Below, piece after piece: positions 1-11,626 of a stretch of 64,000 nt of DNA. The stretch's first letter is position 1; each line of letters begins with the position of its first letter. A model generated the notes under the pieces. That model was not told the origin of the DNA. It was given only the letters and a program-made list of their open reading frames with translations, and searched no databases. The position numbers were made by a program, and so were the translations under genes. Source of the DNA: Nymphalis io. Lineage: Eukaryota; Arthropoda; Insecta; Lepidoptera; Nymphalidae. The stretch spans positions 2,480,001 through 2,544,000 of the forward strand of contig NC_065901.1 in NCBI RefSeq assembly GCF_905147045.1, given 5' to 3'.

Positions 1-573
1 GTCATCGTGATAATGCAAAATAATGGTAGTCACCCAAAGAAATAAGGAGATAAGGGGACCGCCAAATAAAATCTCATTTTATAGACGAAGTTTGCGTTCA
101 TTGAAAGAAATTGGACTAGTAAAACTTGGGATAGCGGGACGCAGGTTTCAAGCGAACTTTCTTAAATTGATTCCATCGTAAACAGTCCTCGAGTTAAACT
201 AATGTTTGGGTTACTTTATAAGAATTTAAGCTCTTTGATGTTTTCTGAAAATATAAAGCTTAATAGATTGAATACAGAACGGACTATAGGAAGATCCGGA
301 ACAGATATGCAATAAAAATATATAAAAAATATACTGTCGCAAAAATTTAATAAAAGAATCTATATCTCGGAATATATTTGCCCAATTACTAGTTGAATGT
401 ACTTTATATTAAGATCGCAGTCACTATAACAATGCTTAAAAAAAATAACTGCTGAATATTTCAGGAACTTAAGTAATAGGGTTTCCTTCTTACTACATAA
501 GTATTTTACTCAGCATGTTAATGAAAAAAATGAATTATCTTATATTTATAATAAATAATAAATCAATACTTAC
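1..573 (-). other. Start of nAChR intron 3
   Basis: Sequence downstream of the exon 3 donor, running off the left edge. It is AT-rich with no recognisable exon, RNA or repeat. I looked for the next nAChR coding exon (the ADGNYEV-type segment) on the minus strand and did not see it, so exon 4 must lie beyond base 1. Confidence 0.8.
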
Positions 574-683
574 TTATTATACAACACGATGTCAGGTAGC
601 CATATGTGTTCAGAAGGCACATGCAGAGTTTCAACGCCGCCATAATCGTCGGGGTTCCATTTTAACTTGTAATCGTTCCATTC
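574..683 (-). CDS. nAChRalpha1: nAChR alpha1-like subunit, exon 3 (loop A region)
   Basis: This 110-nt exon encodes 36 full codons plus two bases of an Asn codon (phase 2). It starts with EWNDYKLKWNPDDYGGVETL and continues through the conserved HVPSEHIWLPDIVLYN(N). The tyrosine of VLYNN is the loop A aromatic residue of the acetylcholine-binding pocket. The acceptor is GTACCAG (AG at 685-684) and the donor GTAAGTA (from 573 downward), both on the minus strand. EWNDYKLKWNPDDYGGV is the segment that best points to the alpha1 subtype. As I recall the alternatives, alpha2 and alpha8 have a W-x-DYKL-x-WEP-type segment and alpha3 and alpha4 have EWQDHKFKWDP-type. The next exon should begin with the final base of the Asn codon followed by ADGNYEV-like sequence, and is not in the window. 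Confidence 0.96.
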
Positions 684-1309
684 CTGGTACAACAAACAAA
701 TAAATTCATTTATTATAGATAGAAGTAAAAAGTAGCCATATTAAATAAATAAAAGTAAAAAGTGTATACTGTATAAAGGAACGCAACTATTAGTAACCAA
801 TAGCTTAAAAGATAATAATAACGTATTTTAAAGGAAGAAAAGTATGTATATGATAGTTAATAAATTGTAACTTGTCAAAACGCCATAGAGACAATAAAAT
901 GTAACAAAATTATGATCTTATGTATATTATTTTACGGTCACTCACTTAATATGAGGAATATAGGTTAATCATAAAACTATATATATGAATTACGGAGCAC
1001 GTAGGTACTCGTAAACAATCAATCTAATTTGTTAAAAACCGAATTTAACAATGCTGTGGTTAGTGGAAAAAAAATTAAGAGATCTTATTATATTTATGAG
1101 AAATACATTTCTTTAAAACAAATAAGAAATGGTGAATTACAAAAATAGTTGTTTTATATAAAATTTATAAATATCTAGCGTTAGTTCAAGAAGTAGGCGT
1201 AATGGTCATTACCAATAATGCTCCTAACTTAGAGTTCAAATTATTTTTGACATGTGAACCATTAGATATTTCTTCATTATTCATTTAATTCGGAAGTTCC
1301 ATTCTATCC

Positions 1310-1500
1310 ATTACAAAAGCGTTTAAGCCCGAACGTCCTCAGGCCACATTCGTATATTCTTGAAAGTGTTCTTAAAAGAGTTTTCGCTTGGGCCCAAATA
1401 AATCCGGTCTGTTGGCTTAGAGCCGTTAGCGTCGGAAATTGCGGGGCCTTATTAGATTCCGGCTTCAAGCGTCAATTGGGCTGAATGTAAGTGAAAATAG
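1310..1500. other. GC-richer unique block in intron 2
   Basis: AAGCCCGAACGTCCTCAGGC, TTCGCTTGGGCCCAAATAAA, GAGCCGTTAGCGTCGG and GCGGGGCCTTATTAG stand out from AT-rich flanks. No coding frame or repeat match was seen. It lies about 0.6 kb upstream of exon 3 on the gene strand. Confidence 0.3.
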
Positions 1501-1663
1501 ACTCGTCCATTTTTCACTTGTAACAGTATCAGACATGTAATGACTTTTAAAAGTTCATTATCATCACTTTTTCTTAAATCGTCTTTAAATGTATATCTTC
1601 TGTCAGAGTTATTGCAGGATCGTTCGAGGATAACATATCAATCATATTATGTAAGACATTATT

Positions 1664-1949
1664 AATTGTCTATCGACTGTATCACGGCGAGTGCTCTGAG
1701 GAATTATTCTCTCTAATCCCTGCTTCCCCCTTCCTTCTTAAGTCCACGCGAGCTGGTTCTCGACGTCACCGCCTAACTGTGACATCAATTCCATCGTGTA
1801 CAAAGAAATTTGGCAACTCCTTTCTTTGTCGCACTTCCAAAAAATGGAATTCCTTACCAGCTCACGTGTTCCCCTCCTCTTACAACCCGGGTTCCTTCAA
1901 ACGAGGCGTGAAGAGGCATCTTGCGGGCCGGCAAGGCGAAGGCGGCTAG
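1664..1949 (+). pseudogene. LINE (Jockey-like) ORF2 C-terminal fragment
   Basis: An open frame from about 1671 to a TAG at 1947-1949 encodes the end of a non-LTR retrotransposon reverse transcriptase polyprotein. It reads RLYHGECSEELFSLIPAS, then SRRHRLTVTSIPS, FGNSFLCRTSKKWNSLPAHV and SSYNPGSFKRGVKRHL. The HGECSEELF motif and the W-N-x-LP...FKR ending are typical of insect Jockey/CR1-group LINEs. The copy is strongly 5'-truncated and cannot be functional. The frame differs from the overlapping ATG-initiated frame, which is a shadow. The 3'UTR runs to an A-rich end near 2060. Confidence 0.85.
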
Positions 1950-2787
1950 TGCAGAACGTTTTTCCCGTCTGTACTGGCCGTCGTCGCGTTTGGACTCCAC
2001 TACCACTTACCATCAGGTGGAGTAGAGTCATTTGCCCTCCCGGCGAATATAATAAAAAAAAAAGAACATCTATATTCTATACATTTACAAACCTATCTAA
2101 ACTACCTACATTAGTGATTAAGGATATTTATAAATATTCTTCATATTAAATAAAAATAATATTAATAATATATTTAATTTATTTTATTTAGTTTTCTCAT
2201 ATTTAATTGATTTTGTTATAATTTATTAATTGTTATGTCGTATTATATTTTTGTTAAATGGTAACTGTCTTTTTAAGATGAAAATTTTGGTTTTTTTATT
2301 TTACTTTCTTTGTCGCACTTCCAAAAAATGGAATTCCTTACCAGCTCACGTGTTCCCCTCCTCTTACAACCCGGGTTCCTTCAAACGAGGCGTGAAGAGG
2401 CATCTTGCGGGCCGGCAAGGCGAAGGCGGCTAGTGCAGAACGTTTTTCCCGTCTGTACTGGCCGTCGTCGCGTTTGGACTCCACTACCACTTACCATCAG
2501 GTGGAGTAGAGTCATTTGCCCTCCCGGCGAATATAATAAAAAAAAAAGAACATCTATATTCTATACATTTACAAACCTATCTAAACTACCTACATTAGTG
2601 ATTAAGGATATTTATAAATATTCTTCATATTAAATAAAAATAATATTAATAATATATTTAATTTATTTTATTTAGTTTTCTCATATTTAATTGATTTTGT
2701 TATAATTTATTAATTGTTATGTCGTATTATATTTTTGTTAAATGGTAACTGTCTTTTTAAGATGAAAATTTTGGTTTTTTTATTTTA
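1820..2787 (+). repeat. Tandem duplication, two 484-bp units
   Basis: Unit 1 is 1820-2303 and unit 2 is 2304-2787. They look identical throughout by eye. Each unit starts inside the LINE ORF2 (TTTCTTTGTCGCAC) and includes the LINE 3' end and about 240 bp of AT-rich DNA after the A-rich tail. Because the unit crosses the LINE/flank junction, this is a duplication of the locus and not two independent insertions. The second LINE end therefore begins mid-codon after AT-rich DNA. Confidence 0.93.
2304..2433 (+). pseudogene. Second copy of the LINE ORF2 end
   Basis: Duplicate of the C-terminal codons of the LINE ORF (CRTSKKWNSLPAHV to the TAG at 2431-2433), created by the 484-bp tandem duplication. 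It has no upstream LINE sequence of its own. Confidence 0.85.
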
Positions 2788-5700
2788 AAAGTCAATAAAA
2801 AGAACCCTTTAGGTGTCATATAAATTTGTTGTTGTTTTTTTGTTATAATCAGCATCGTCCACGCGCCACCTCTGTCTACCATAATAATATTATAAATTGT
2901 GTCAGTCAGACTTTACGTAAACACTGTCTTATCAACGACATGACAGGGCATTATATATATACGTTCTGTATTCAAAAACAATTAATACTACTTAATTAGA
3001 GTTACAAAACAGTGGGATTAGTCCATTAATAAATAAAACGAATTTAGAATGAGGCTCCTTAAAACACAAGTGAATAGCTGCTTCATCGCGAAACTCAATT
3101 ATTATTTTGGCGAGCTTTGTATGTTAAATGAAATTACTGTTGGCAAAACTCAATTTAAATTTGACGACGTGGCCTTAATTCGAAAGCGTCTTTGTAAATA
3201 ACCGCGTATAGGTCGCGTAATGCTATATCTAATTGAATTACGCATTTGATGTGCGTTTTAGTATTGTAATTCTGGTATTACATATCGACTACAACCCAGA
3301 ACGTGTTTCGGGAACTAGGAACAGGGCTTATACTATTTGCGTTTGATTATAAACCGCATAATTTCCTGTTGTTTGAATGTTAATTTTGATACCTCTGAGG
3401 TAAGATTTCATCCATTGACCAAAAAATGTATTAATTTATTCTTCATTAATGAAACCAAAATTGTAAATATAATTTAATTATTTTTAACCGGAAAGTGATA
3501 TAAGTACAGAATGTTTAAATATTTAATTTAAAATATGTTATTGAACGACAAAAAGCAATTACAACTTATGAAAATATTTCAATATTCACCCGTATGTTCG
3601 AACCGTAAATATTTGATATTTAATGAAACGAAGAGGCAAAAATGCTGAAGGCGATCATTTGGGTGTTCTCTTTAATAGCGCTCTTGACAATTTGACATCA
3701 GCTTCAGGTTGAAAAACTTAGAAGTTATAAAACTTCAATTTCAATTTTTTTATTACCAAAAAAGTTCGAAGTTCGATTTTGTTTATTTCCTTTTATTTTA
3801 TTACGTTTGAAATCTGAACTACGTAAGTTTTTGGAGTAAAGTCAATTTATCATTATTGCAAAATATCATTATCATTTAATAGTTACAAAGTTTTTAATTA
3901 GACTTGGCTCAATTTATAAAATAGTCTAGTAAAAAAAATAGATTATTAACTACTTTAAGAATATTAAATTTTTCATTTTACCCTTTAAATAAAAACAAAG
4001 AATATTTTGTCGGGCTCTCACTTTAATTTAAAACTTAAAAAATGTAACAAACGCTATACTGAGATACTTTTGTAATTAGTAAAGGAAGGAATGGAAAAAA
4101 AATAAATATTCGCTCATGAAGGGTGGGGAGGCGAAATCCTTTTATAAAGCCGGAACATTAGCTGGAATAACGCAAAAAGTTGGACCAAGTGTTGTTACGC
4201 TGTTTACAGAAACAAACTATGAGAGACCAAGTAAAGAAATAACATCGGATACGAATAAAACGCCAAATATAATCAACAAAGCGAAAAACAAACGGGCAGT
4301 TATGAGCACTGCTGGAAATAAAAATGTTTGAAAGTTCAACTCCTCGGTAGCTTGAAAGAATCCGCAGCAAAGAATGCGTTTTGCAGCCAAGCTTTGTTAG
4401 TTAATAAATTATTTTGAAACTAATTGTAAAAGAGACTTGAGAAGAGAATATGACTAAATAAATATATAAATTATTATTTTTAAACTTAATTTGCAAAACG
4501 TCTAGAAAATACACATATTTTATTAATAAGTAAATTACATTTAAAGTACAGTTATTTCTTACATATTTTTTATTACCTTCTTTAATTTCTTTATTGTTAA
4601 CACATAAAACATTAAAATTAATATTTATAAAAAAATACTTATTTTTATTTACATACTTTTATTTAAATTATTATTTTATTACATAATACAAATCAATTTT
4701 ACAAATATGTTATATAATGCAACTACGATAGTCATGAACAATAAATGGCGACTAGTTTATTTTTTATTTGATTTTTATTTCAAATTTTATTTAGAAAACA
4801 AACAGTTCATGATAATACATTAAAAAAGAAAACATGAAAATAAAACATTGACCAATAAAGTTTCCACGAGTATATAATTCATTACAATGCGAGCAAATGA
4901 AACAAGAAAAGTAATTAAAATGACTTAATTAAAAATTCATAATGAATTAATATGTTCAGCAATAAAAAAGTTAAACAACTATTAATGGATATATAATTAG
5001 TTAGGAGATTCCTCGATTCCATACAACAGCGTTGTTAAAAAAAAGCGCGCTAATTTAAAACCGCCATTTTGTTAGTGGACAGAAAGGTAAACTAATTAAT
5101 TAATTATTGGCGCCACTTGTGTTTGGATTGGATTACATCAATTTGTACGATTTGATTTTCTATTTTTGAAAAAAAAATAATTCGAGGTTTTTATAAAAGC
5201 AGTTTCACTTCTGAATCATAAATATATAATATAAATTTAAAAAAATAAATAAATTATTCAATAGAAATTATGAAGATTTATTTATTAAGGTTTTATAAAG
5301 AAATACCTATATCATTAATAATTCAGATGATTTGATCACTCCGTCCGGAATGGATAAGGTACAACAAAACTTTACTTTGGTTTTGGGAATTGCGAAGAAT
5401 TAAAAATCTTGCATTCAATTTCAAAATGTATTGTTACAAACGAATAAAAGGAATCCATCCTTTGTTTACTTTTGAGCTCCATATAAAGCAGTAGCTCATT
5501 GTAACACAATTAATAATTACTGTTTGTTTAAAAACCTTATATTGAATAACAGTAATAATGAGTGGCTTAAAATTAAATTTTGTAATTAATGCAACTTTAT
5601 TTGCCAAATGAGCGATCTTTTAATTATACGCATCAACAATGTGTGAAATAATATTTATTATTAGCTTTTCAATTTTAACTTTACTTATATTTGCAGATGA

Positions 5701-6251
5701 AATTAAAACAAATAGTTCGTAAAATGTTGTGACAGATAAATAAAAAGTATATACATATACATATCACCAAAAATCTTTTAATCGTGACGCTTTATAGAAG
5801 CCCTCTTATCTTCGACTACAAATAGTATTAAGTTGGTAGAAACTGAAGAGAATACATCAAAAGATCGCTGACAACTGAGATCATATAAAATTCATTATCG
5901 ACACAACACTGTCCTACTTATAAAGAGTTTCTTTATAGTTCATATCACGTAAGGCTGAAGGTTCAAATTTTTCCTCCTTATCTCACATATTCATAAGATA
6001 ATCTTCTATCTCTTTCTTGAGTATATTATGTAGGGATGGTTGCTCCTCAGGCCCTTTCATATCATAAATCATCTGGGACTTAACTTGCAGTTAACACGTT
6101 TTTGAGTAACGACGTGTGTAGAAACGTTCGGATATCTATCCGAACTGTCACGGTAAAAAATCTACAACCATATTATATTTTTATTAATACGATATATGAG
6201 TTGTTTTTAATTTAAAATAATTGCGGCTTGCTCAACTTTTCGTATAATGTA

Positions 6252-6512
6252 GCCGAGATGGGCTAGTGGTTAGAACGCGTGAACCTTAACCGATGAATTT
6301 TCATGTGCTTAATTTTAAATGTTTATAACTCATCTCGTGCTTGACGGTGAAGGAAAACATCGTGAGTAAACCTGCATGTCTCATTTCATTGAAATTCTGC
6401 CACATGTGTATTCTACCAACCCGCATTGGAGCAGCGTGGTGGAATATGCTCCAAACTGTCTCCTCAAAAGAGAGAGAAGGCCTTACCTCAGTGGGACATT
6501 AACAGGCTGTTT
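6252..6512 (+). mobile_element. tRNA-derived SINE (Metulj-like), old copy
   Basis: Begins GCCGAGATGGGCTAGTGGTT (tRNA-like A-box region) and ends GTGGGACATTAACAGGCTGT. The B-box segment is deleted: the text jumps from AACCGATGA to ATTTTCATGTG. Flanking sequences 6219-6251 and 6513-6545 are an imperfect direct repeat of about 33 bp with several differences, read as a decayed target-site duplication. The name Metulj-like is from memory of nymphalid SINEs. Confidence 0.85.
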
Positions 6513-6606
6513 AGTTGCGATTTACTCAACTCTTCATGTAATGTAATATTCTGAGGTTGTTTTAATTTGATTGATCTCAAACAAAATAGTTCACTTAAAA
6601 GTATTT

Positions 6607-6882
6607 GGTGGTAGGGCTTTGTGAAAGCTCGTACTAAACACACATCAAATATTCTACCACCAAACAGCCGTACTTATTGTTGGTGTGTTATAGTTTGAAT
6701 ATTGAGTGAGCCAGAGTAACTATAAGCAAACGGAATATGACTTCTTAGTTCCTAAGATTGGTGGCGCATTGGCGACTTATGGAATGGCTAATATTTTTAA
6801 AGGTAATGTTTGTAGGCGGTAGTTACCACTTACCATCGGGAAACCCTTTGCCAAACAACCTACTTAATATCAATAAAAAAAA
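6607..6882 (+). mobile_element. A-tailed retroposon family A, diverged copy
   Basis: Starts GGTGGTAGGGCTTTGTG and ends in an A-rich tail (CAATAAAAAAAA). It matches the other family A copies across the GAGTGAGCCAG and GGTGGCGCATTGG blocks but with many changes. It lies directly after the SINE at 6252. Confidence 0.75.
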
Positions 6883-8663
6883 TTGAGAAGTTTCATAACC
6901 TTAGTAATCATAATAAACGATAATATTATGATAATATTTAAAGGGTCTAGAGCAAACGTCAATAAATAATTTATTTTGAATAAATATATGAAATTGTATC
7001 ACACTTCCAGCAGCAATATACAATAATAGAAATATTAATTAGGGTTGTGAGTTGACCCAAAAACATCAACTGATATATAATTTAGATGTGATGTTGTTAG
7101 ATACACGATAAGTCTATATGTTCTCGAAACTGTCTATGTATAGTCGTCTCGGTCTAACGTCTGTAGTTCGCTAAGCATCTATCTACAAAGTTTGCAAGAC
7201 GAATATAAGTTGCCCTTATAATAATAAAAATGTTATGATCGTCGAAACCAAGTTTATGATTTATTTATTCGGCTCGTGAAGTTCGCGACTCTGCAGATTA
7301 TATATATTTCTCTATTGCGAAATGGTAATTCAATACATAAGAGCACTCAAAACGTAGAACAAAATAAAGTTTTCATCCCTTAAGGGGAAAACATGACGAA
7401 AATTATACGCAACTTGAACTATAAACTAAAAGTACACTCGCGAAAAATTTTGTTTATCAACTTAATACTTTAGTGTATCCTTGTTGTAGATTCAGAATAT
7501 TTATTTAGAATTATTTCATAAAAATATGAATAAACATAAAATAATAGATCAATATTAAAAAATATCATAGAATTATTGAGAGAAAAATACCACTCGTTTT
7601 GTGTTTATTGGTGATTTAAAATTTAGAATCAACTTTTCAATTAAATTATAAATTTGTCATTTTTCTATCAAGTGTTTTGAACGATATATCAAGCAATTTA
7701 TTGTAAAATACAGAACAGAAATATCCGTACTACTTTAAAAATAAACTGCAAAGTAAATGCCGTCAATATGAAACAGATCCCACACCGTAAAGTTCTGATA
7801 AGTGAAATGCAGTCGGGGTAAGTTGAAACACGGACAAATTGACAGTTTTATGCAATTCAGAACATTCAACTTGGAAGATTTCTTTTGAACAAAGACAATA
7901 AAATCGCATAGGACATATTGACATTCTATTAGTCACGTTGAATCTTGACAAGCGATGAAAGAAAGGACCACATCTTCTTTCAACGTCAATTCCCGAATGG
8001 CTACTATCATTTGTTAGCTACGTGCCTTGACAGGGCTACTCCTATTCAGCATGTTTCTAAAATTTTTATCCGACAATGGTTTCATTGTGAAAAGGGTTTG
8101 TAAATGTTGCACGTGTCAAGAATTGTTGATAGGATAACAAGCAAATGTGGGGCATACATTTTTTTGGTAGTGAAAGCAACCTCATAAATTTGATAGCAAA
8201 TGGTATCAAGTATATTGCTTTTTTGGACTATGTAATTCGCCTACAAGTCCTAAGAGCGTCATTGGTTATTAAAGCAAGTACTGAGACTAAACTTGTAGCT
8301 CAAACGGGTATTCGTACTTGTGACCTTTTTCAGATCATAAACGTTTTAACACTCGCGTGGAAGGAAAAAGATCAAAAGATTTGTCGAGTTCAGAAGATAG
8401 GAATCAACGTATTCCCAAATGGCTACTATTATTTTTAGCGACGTGACTTCACTTGCAGACTTTTATAGTCTTGGATTTTTTTTAATAATATTCATTAGAG
8501 AACTTTATGATAAGAGACGTTTTTTTTTAATTTGCTATATTTTTATTGATCCCAAATAACTCAAAAGTTTTATTTAAGTAATCGTAATGCTACTGTTCAT
8601 AAATTTCCCAAAATATATAAAATTTTCTTAAAAGAAATATCTACGAATATATATCTATCATTC

Positions 8664-8952
8664 CTGGTGATAGGGCTTTGTGCAAGCTCGGCTGGGTAGG
8701 TACCACCCACGCATCACATATTCTACCGCAAAACAGCATAAAACAGCATATTTGGTATTGTTGTGTTCCGGTCTGAAGGTTGAGTGAGCCAATGTAATTA
8801 CAGGTACAAGGGACATAACATATTAGTTCTCAATGTTGGTGGAGCATTGGGCATGTAAGCAATTGTTACAATGCCAATGTCTTTGGGCAATGGTAACAAC
8901 TTACCATCAGATGGCCCATATGCTCGTCCGCCTACCTATAATATAAAAAAAA
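8664..8952 (+). mobile_element. Family A retroposon beside the exon 2 donor
   Basis: Near full-length copy running from CTGGTGATAGGGCTTTGTGC to ATATAAAAAAAA. Its tail end is 24 bp from the 5' splice site of nAChR exon 2 (donor at 8976-8975). It is antisense to the gene, so its tail appears as a U-rich stretch about 24 nt into the intron of the pre-mRNA. Confidence 0.88.
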
Positions 8953-8976
8953 TCTTTAAAGAAAGTGTGCACTTAC

Positions 8977-9021
8977 CTGTTCTACCCAAACGTTCGTTGT
9001 CATGATTTGATTCTTAAGATT
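8977..9021 (-). CDS. nAChRalpha1: nAChR alpha1-like subunit, exon 2 (45-nt microexon, loop D)
   Basis: This 45-nt, phase 0-0 exon encodes exactly 15 residues, NLKNQIMTTNVWVEQ, the conserved second coding exon of insect nAChR alpha genes. The tryptophan in NVWVEQ belongs to loop D on the complementary face of the ligand site (Trp55 in alpha7 numbering). On the minus strand the exon follows a strong polypyrimidine tract (positions 9024-9047, mostly T and C) and the acceptor AG at 9023-9022. The donor after CAG is GTAAGTG from 8976 downward. The frame is continuous from LSQLIDV in exon 1 and into EWND in exon 3. It is too short to be found by ORF length and was recognised from its peptide. A retroposon copy ends 24 bp downstream of the donor. 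Confidence 0.96.
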
Positions 9022-11020
9022 CTGAAAAGAAGAAAAAAAAATCTTGTTAGTAAAATATACATTATGATTATCGTTAATACGATATCGACATAGACATATT
9101 ATATATACATATAATTTATTGATATCGATATACAATCGACACTTAAAGAATATATTTTTAAGAAGATTATAGACAAATCCATTTTCAGTACGTACTAGTC
9201 AATAGTGAAATGAGCGCATTATACATGAGCGCTATATTAACTCTCGGCCTTTATTATAATACTAATAACAATACATAAGGTCGCGTCAAGTGTATACAAT
9301 AAATAAGAATAAAATAGTTGGAGCACCAATATCGTATGTTTCATTTCCTCCTTCCTCCTTTCATTTCTTCATCAGAATTTACCGGCAAATATTTTCTATC
9401 TACTAGAGATATCTCTATTTGGCAAGTCACCAGTTCTTCAAATACAACTATTACGCTCCAGTGCATCGAAAAATAGTTTTGATATTCTATAAATATGTAT
9501 GACAGAAGGTGTCAACGTCTTTTTTTTCTATTGTTAAAGCAACAGTTATTATAAGATTATAATAACGAAACAAACTAAGGAATATATTTAAGAAGCCCAA
9601 TAGGAATTTACCCAAAATTCTAATTAGATAAATTGTATGATTAAAAACTAATTGCACGAATGATCTGCACGATCTAGATAGACTCGGTTAAAAAAATATA
9701 ACTAACTCAATAATGATAAATCTGAATTCTAAAATGAATACTCTGTCGATGAAAAAATTCAATGCGAAATTCTTCGAAAACCATGAACTGTATGTAATAA
9801 CTAGTTTGATCATAGTTACAGTCAGCAAGGCTCGACTTCGAGTAGAGAAGTCAGTTTAATGAAATTTCTCGCGAACAATCGACAAAGTTAACTCAGTTTT
9901 GATATATAACGGAGGGTTGCCGATATCATCTTTGTTCAGAGTTCACAGTTCGAGATAATGAAAGACCGAGTTCCGAGATTTGTTTTTCTTCGATAATTTA
10001 TAAGTGTTAAAGATTTTAAATTTTCTATTAAATTTTTTTTTTCACAAATATATGACGTTTTAAATACTCGTACATTTTTAGTTTATAATAATAATAATTT
10101 ATTTAAACACACAAACATAAAACATAAGTTGACATATGCATTACAAACTGTTACGCTTATATACTAAGGCATAACATTAAAATTTTGGTTTTACTTGATT
10201 TTTTTTAACTAGATTTCGACTTGTGATTTTCCGAAACAAATATATAAATTAAATATAACCTGAAATACTCTAAACAAATATTTAACCGGTAATTTAAAAT
10301 ACGAACTGGGCCTTAATTATTTTTTTTGCATTAAAAAAGAAAGCATTTAACTTTAATACTATGAAGCGTTTAACCGCAATTTAAATTATAAGAAAATCTC
10401 AGAATGGAGCGTTGTAGGAGGAATGCAATTTCTATCTGATCTAGAGTGTGAAGTCTTTGGTAATTAAAGTTAAAGGAATCCAAAAGTTTACAAGAATGAA
10501 ACTTCTAAAATGTACTTTAGTTGTTTGTACATTGAGTAATGCTCTGGATGCAAGTTTGTTTCTGCAATTGTTTCGACTCTGCTTATTTCGACTAAGTTCC
10601 TTGTTTAGTTTCTTTTAAACCAGCTTTGTGTTTATTGTAGCAGACAATATAAAAAGTAATTGATAATTAGTAGTAGTATTGTAAATCAACATCACCCTCA
10701 ATGACGGACATAAATTATGTAAGGGTTTTGATCTTATAAATGGATTCAGTTTTATAAAAAACAATACTACAATGCTCAATATATAACAATATCGTATAAA
10801 TACAATTTATTGTTCACCGAAACACAAGAAGAACGAATGAACGTGAAGTGCAAATAAATAAGGATATTTAAATATTATTATAATTATAAATATTAAAATA
10901 TTAACAAATTTAATGAAATAGTTTAACCACATAAAATGGCTTACATATTTAGATATAAAAATACTTACGTCTTTTCATCATCATGTTTTTTTATATTTGT
11001 AGCGTTTGATTATTTAAGTT

Positions 11021-11140
11021 TTGATTAAAGGAAAAAAAAATCGTTCAAGTAAATAAAAGTGAATAAACGAATTGAACAGAAATTTGCTTTCATACGTAAC
11101 GAGCTAGACATCAATGGTTGTGCGTGTATACAATATATTG
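11021..11140 (+). repeat. Direct repeat, unit 1 of 2
   Basis: About 118 bp from TTGATTAAAGG to TACAATATATTG, recurring at 11509-11626 with roughly 80-85 percent identity by eye. Shared landmarks are AAATTTGCTTT and CAATGGTTGTG. The nature of the repeat is unknown. Confidence 0.7.
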
Positions 11141-11508
11141 TTCGATTGATTGCTCCTGCGTTCCCGTGAATCACTTTCACGTATCCCCAATGGTGCTTAC
11201 CACCTTTTTCATCTTACTATCCTACATCGGAGCCAATTATAAAGTTTAATGAGCCGTCTGCACTGCCCGGGTACCGGTTGGCATTTATTTACATCAGTAC
11301 AACCCTCGGTGAAAATAAGATTGGAGAGCCGCCACTCAGGTAATTATCTCGCTTGAATGTATAAATTTAATACATAAATTGTATTTTTTAACAGGTCTTT
11401 TGTTATTTGGCTCGAAGGACAAGTTCAGCATGAGACTAAAATAATTTTGATTGGAATATTGTAAGTTTTAATATTTATTGTAATGTTTTATATAAAATAT
11501 TACATATT

Positions 11509-11626
11509 TTGATTAAAGTTAAAAAAAATCCTTAAAGTAAATAAAAGTGAAATAATAAATTAAAAAGAAATTTGCTTTTATACGTATCGAGGTCGATACC
11601 AATGGTTGTGTGTATATACAATATAA
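11509..11626 (+). repeat. Direct repeat, unit 2 of 2
   Basis: Second copy of the unit at 11021-11140, about 490 bp downstream in the same orientation. It could be an old local duplication or the remains of long repeats flanking an element. The 370 bp between them include a GC-richer unique stretch (11158-11335). Confidence 0.7.

Larger units (their letters stand above)
684..8976 (-). other. nAChR intron 2 (8,293 bp)
   Basis: Intron between exon 2 (donor GTAAGTG) and exon 3 (acceptor TACCAG). It contains a LINE 3' end with a 484-bp tandem duplication (1.66-2.79 kb), a tRNA-derived SINE at 6.25 kb and two A-tailed retroposons at 6.6 and 8.7 kb. A GC-richer unique block lies at 1.31-1.50 kb. 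The stretch 2.8-6.2 kb and most of 6.9-8.65 kb are AT-rich and show nothing I can name, apart from a weak 45-bp direct repeat. Confidence 0.85.

Noticed and set aside
515..703. Plus-strand 62-codon frame
   Set aside because: It is the antisense of nAChR exon 3. The minus strand has the conserved peptide and the splice sites.
1796..2149. 117-codon frame (and its 107-codon twin at 2310-2633)
   Set aside because: Out-of-frame shadows of the LINE ORF2 end. The real LINE frame, with KKWNSLPAHV and FKRGVKRHL, ends at 1949 and 2433.
4116..4331. 71-codon plus-strand frame with Lys/Asn-rich peptide
   Set aside because: Overlapped by an equally long frame on the other strand, with no recognised domain and typical AT-rich composition. 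Chance is the better explanation.
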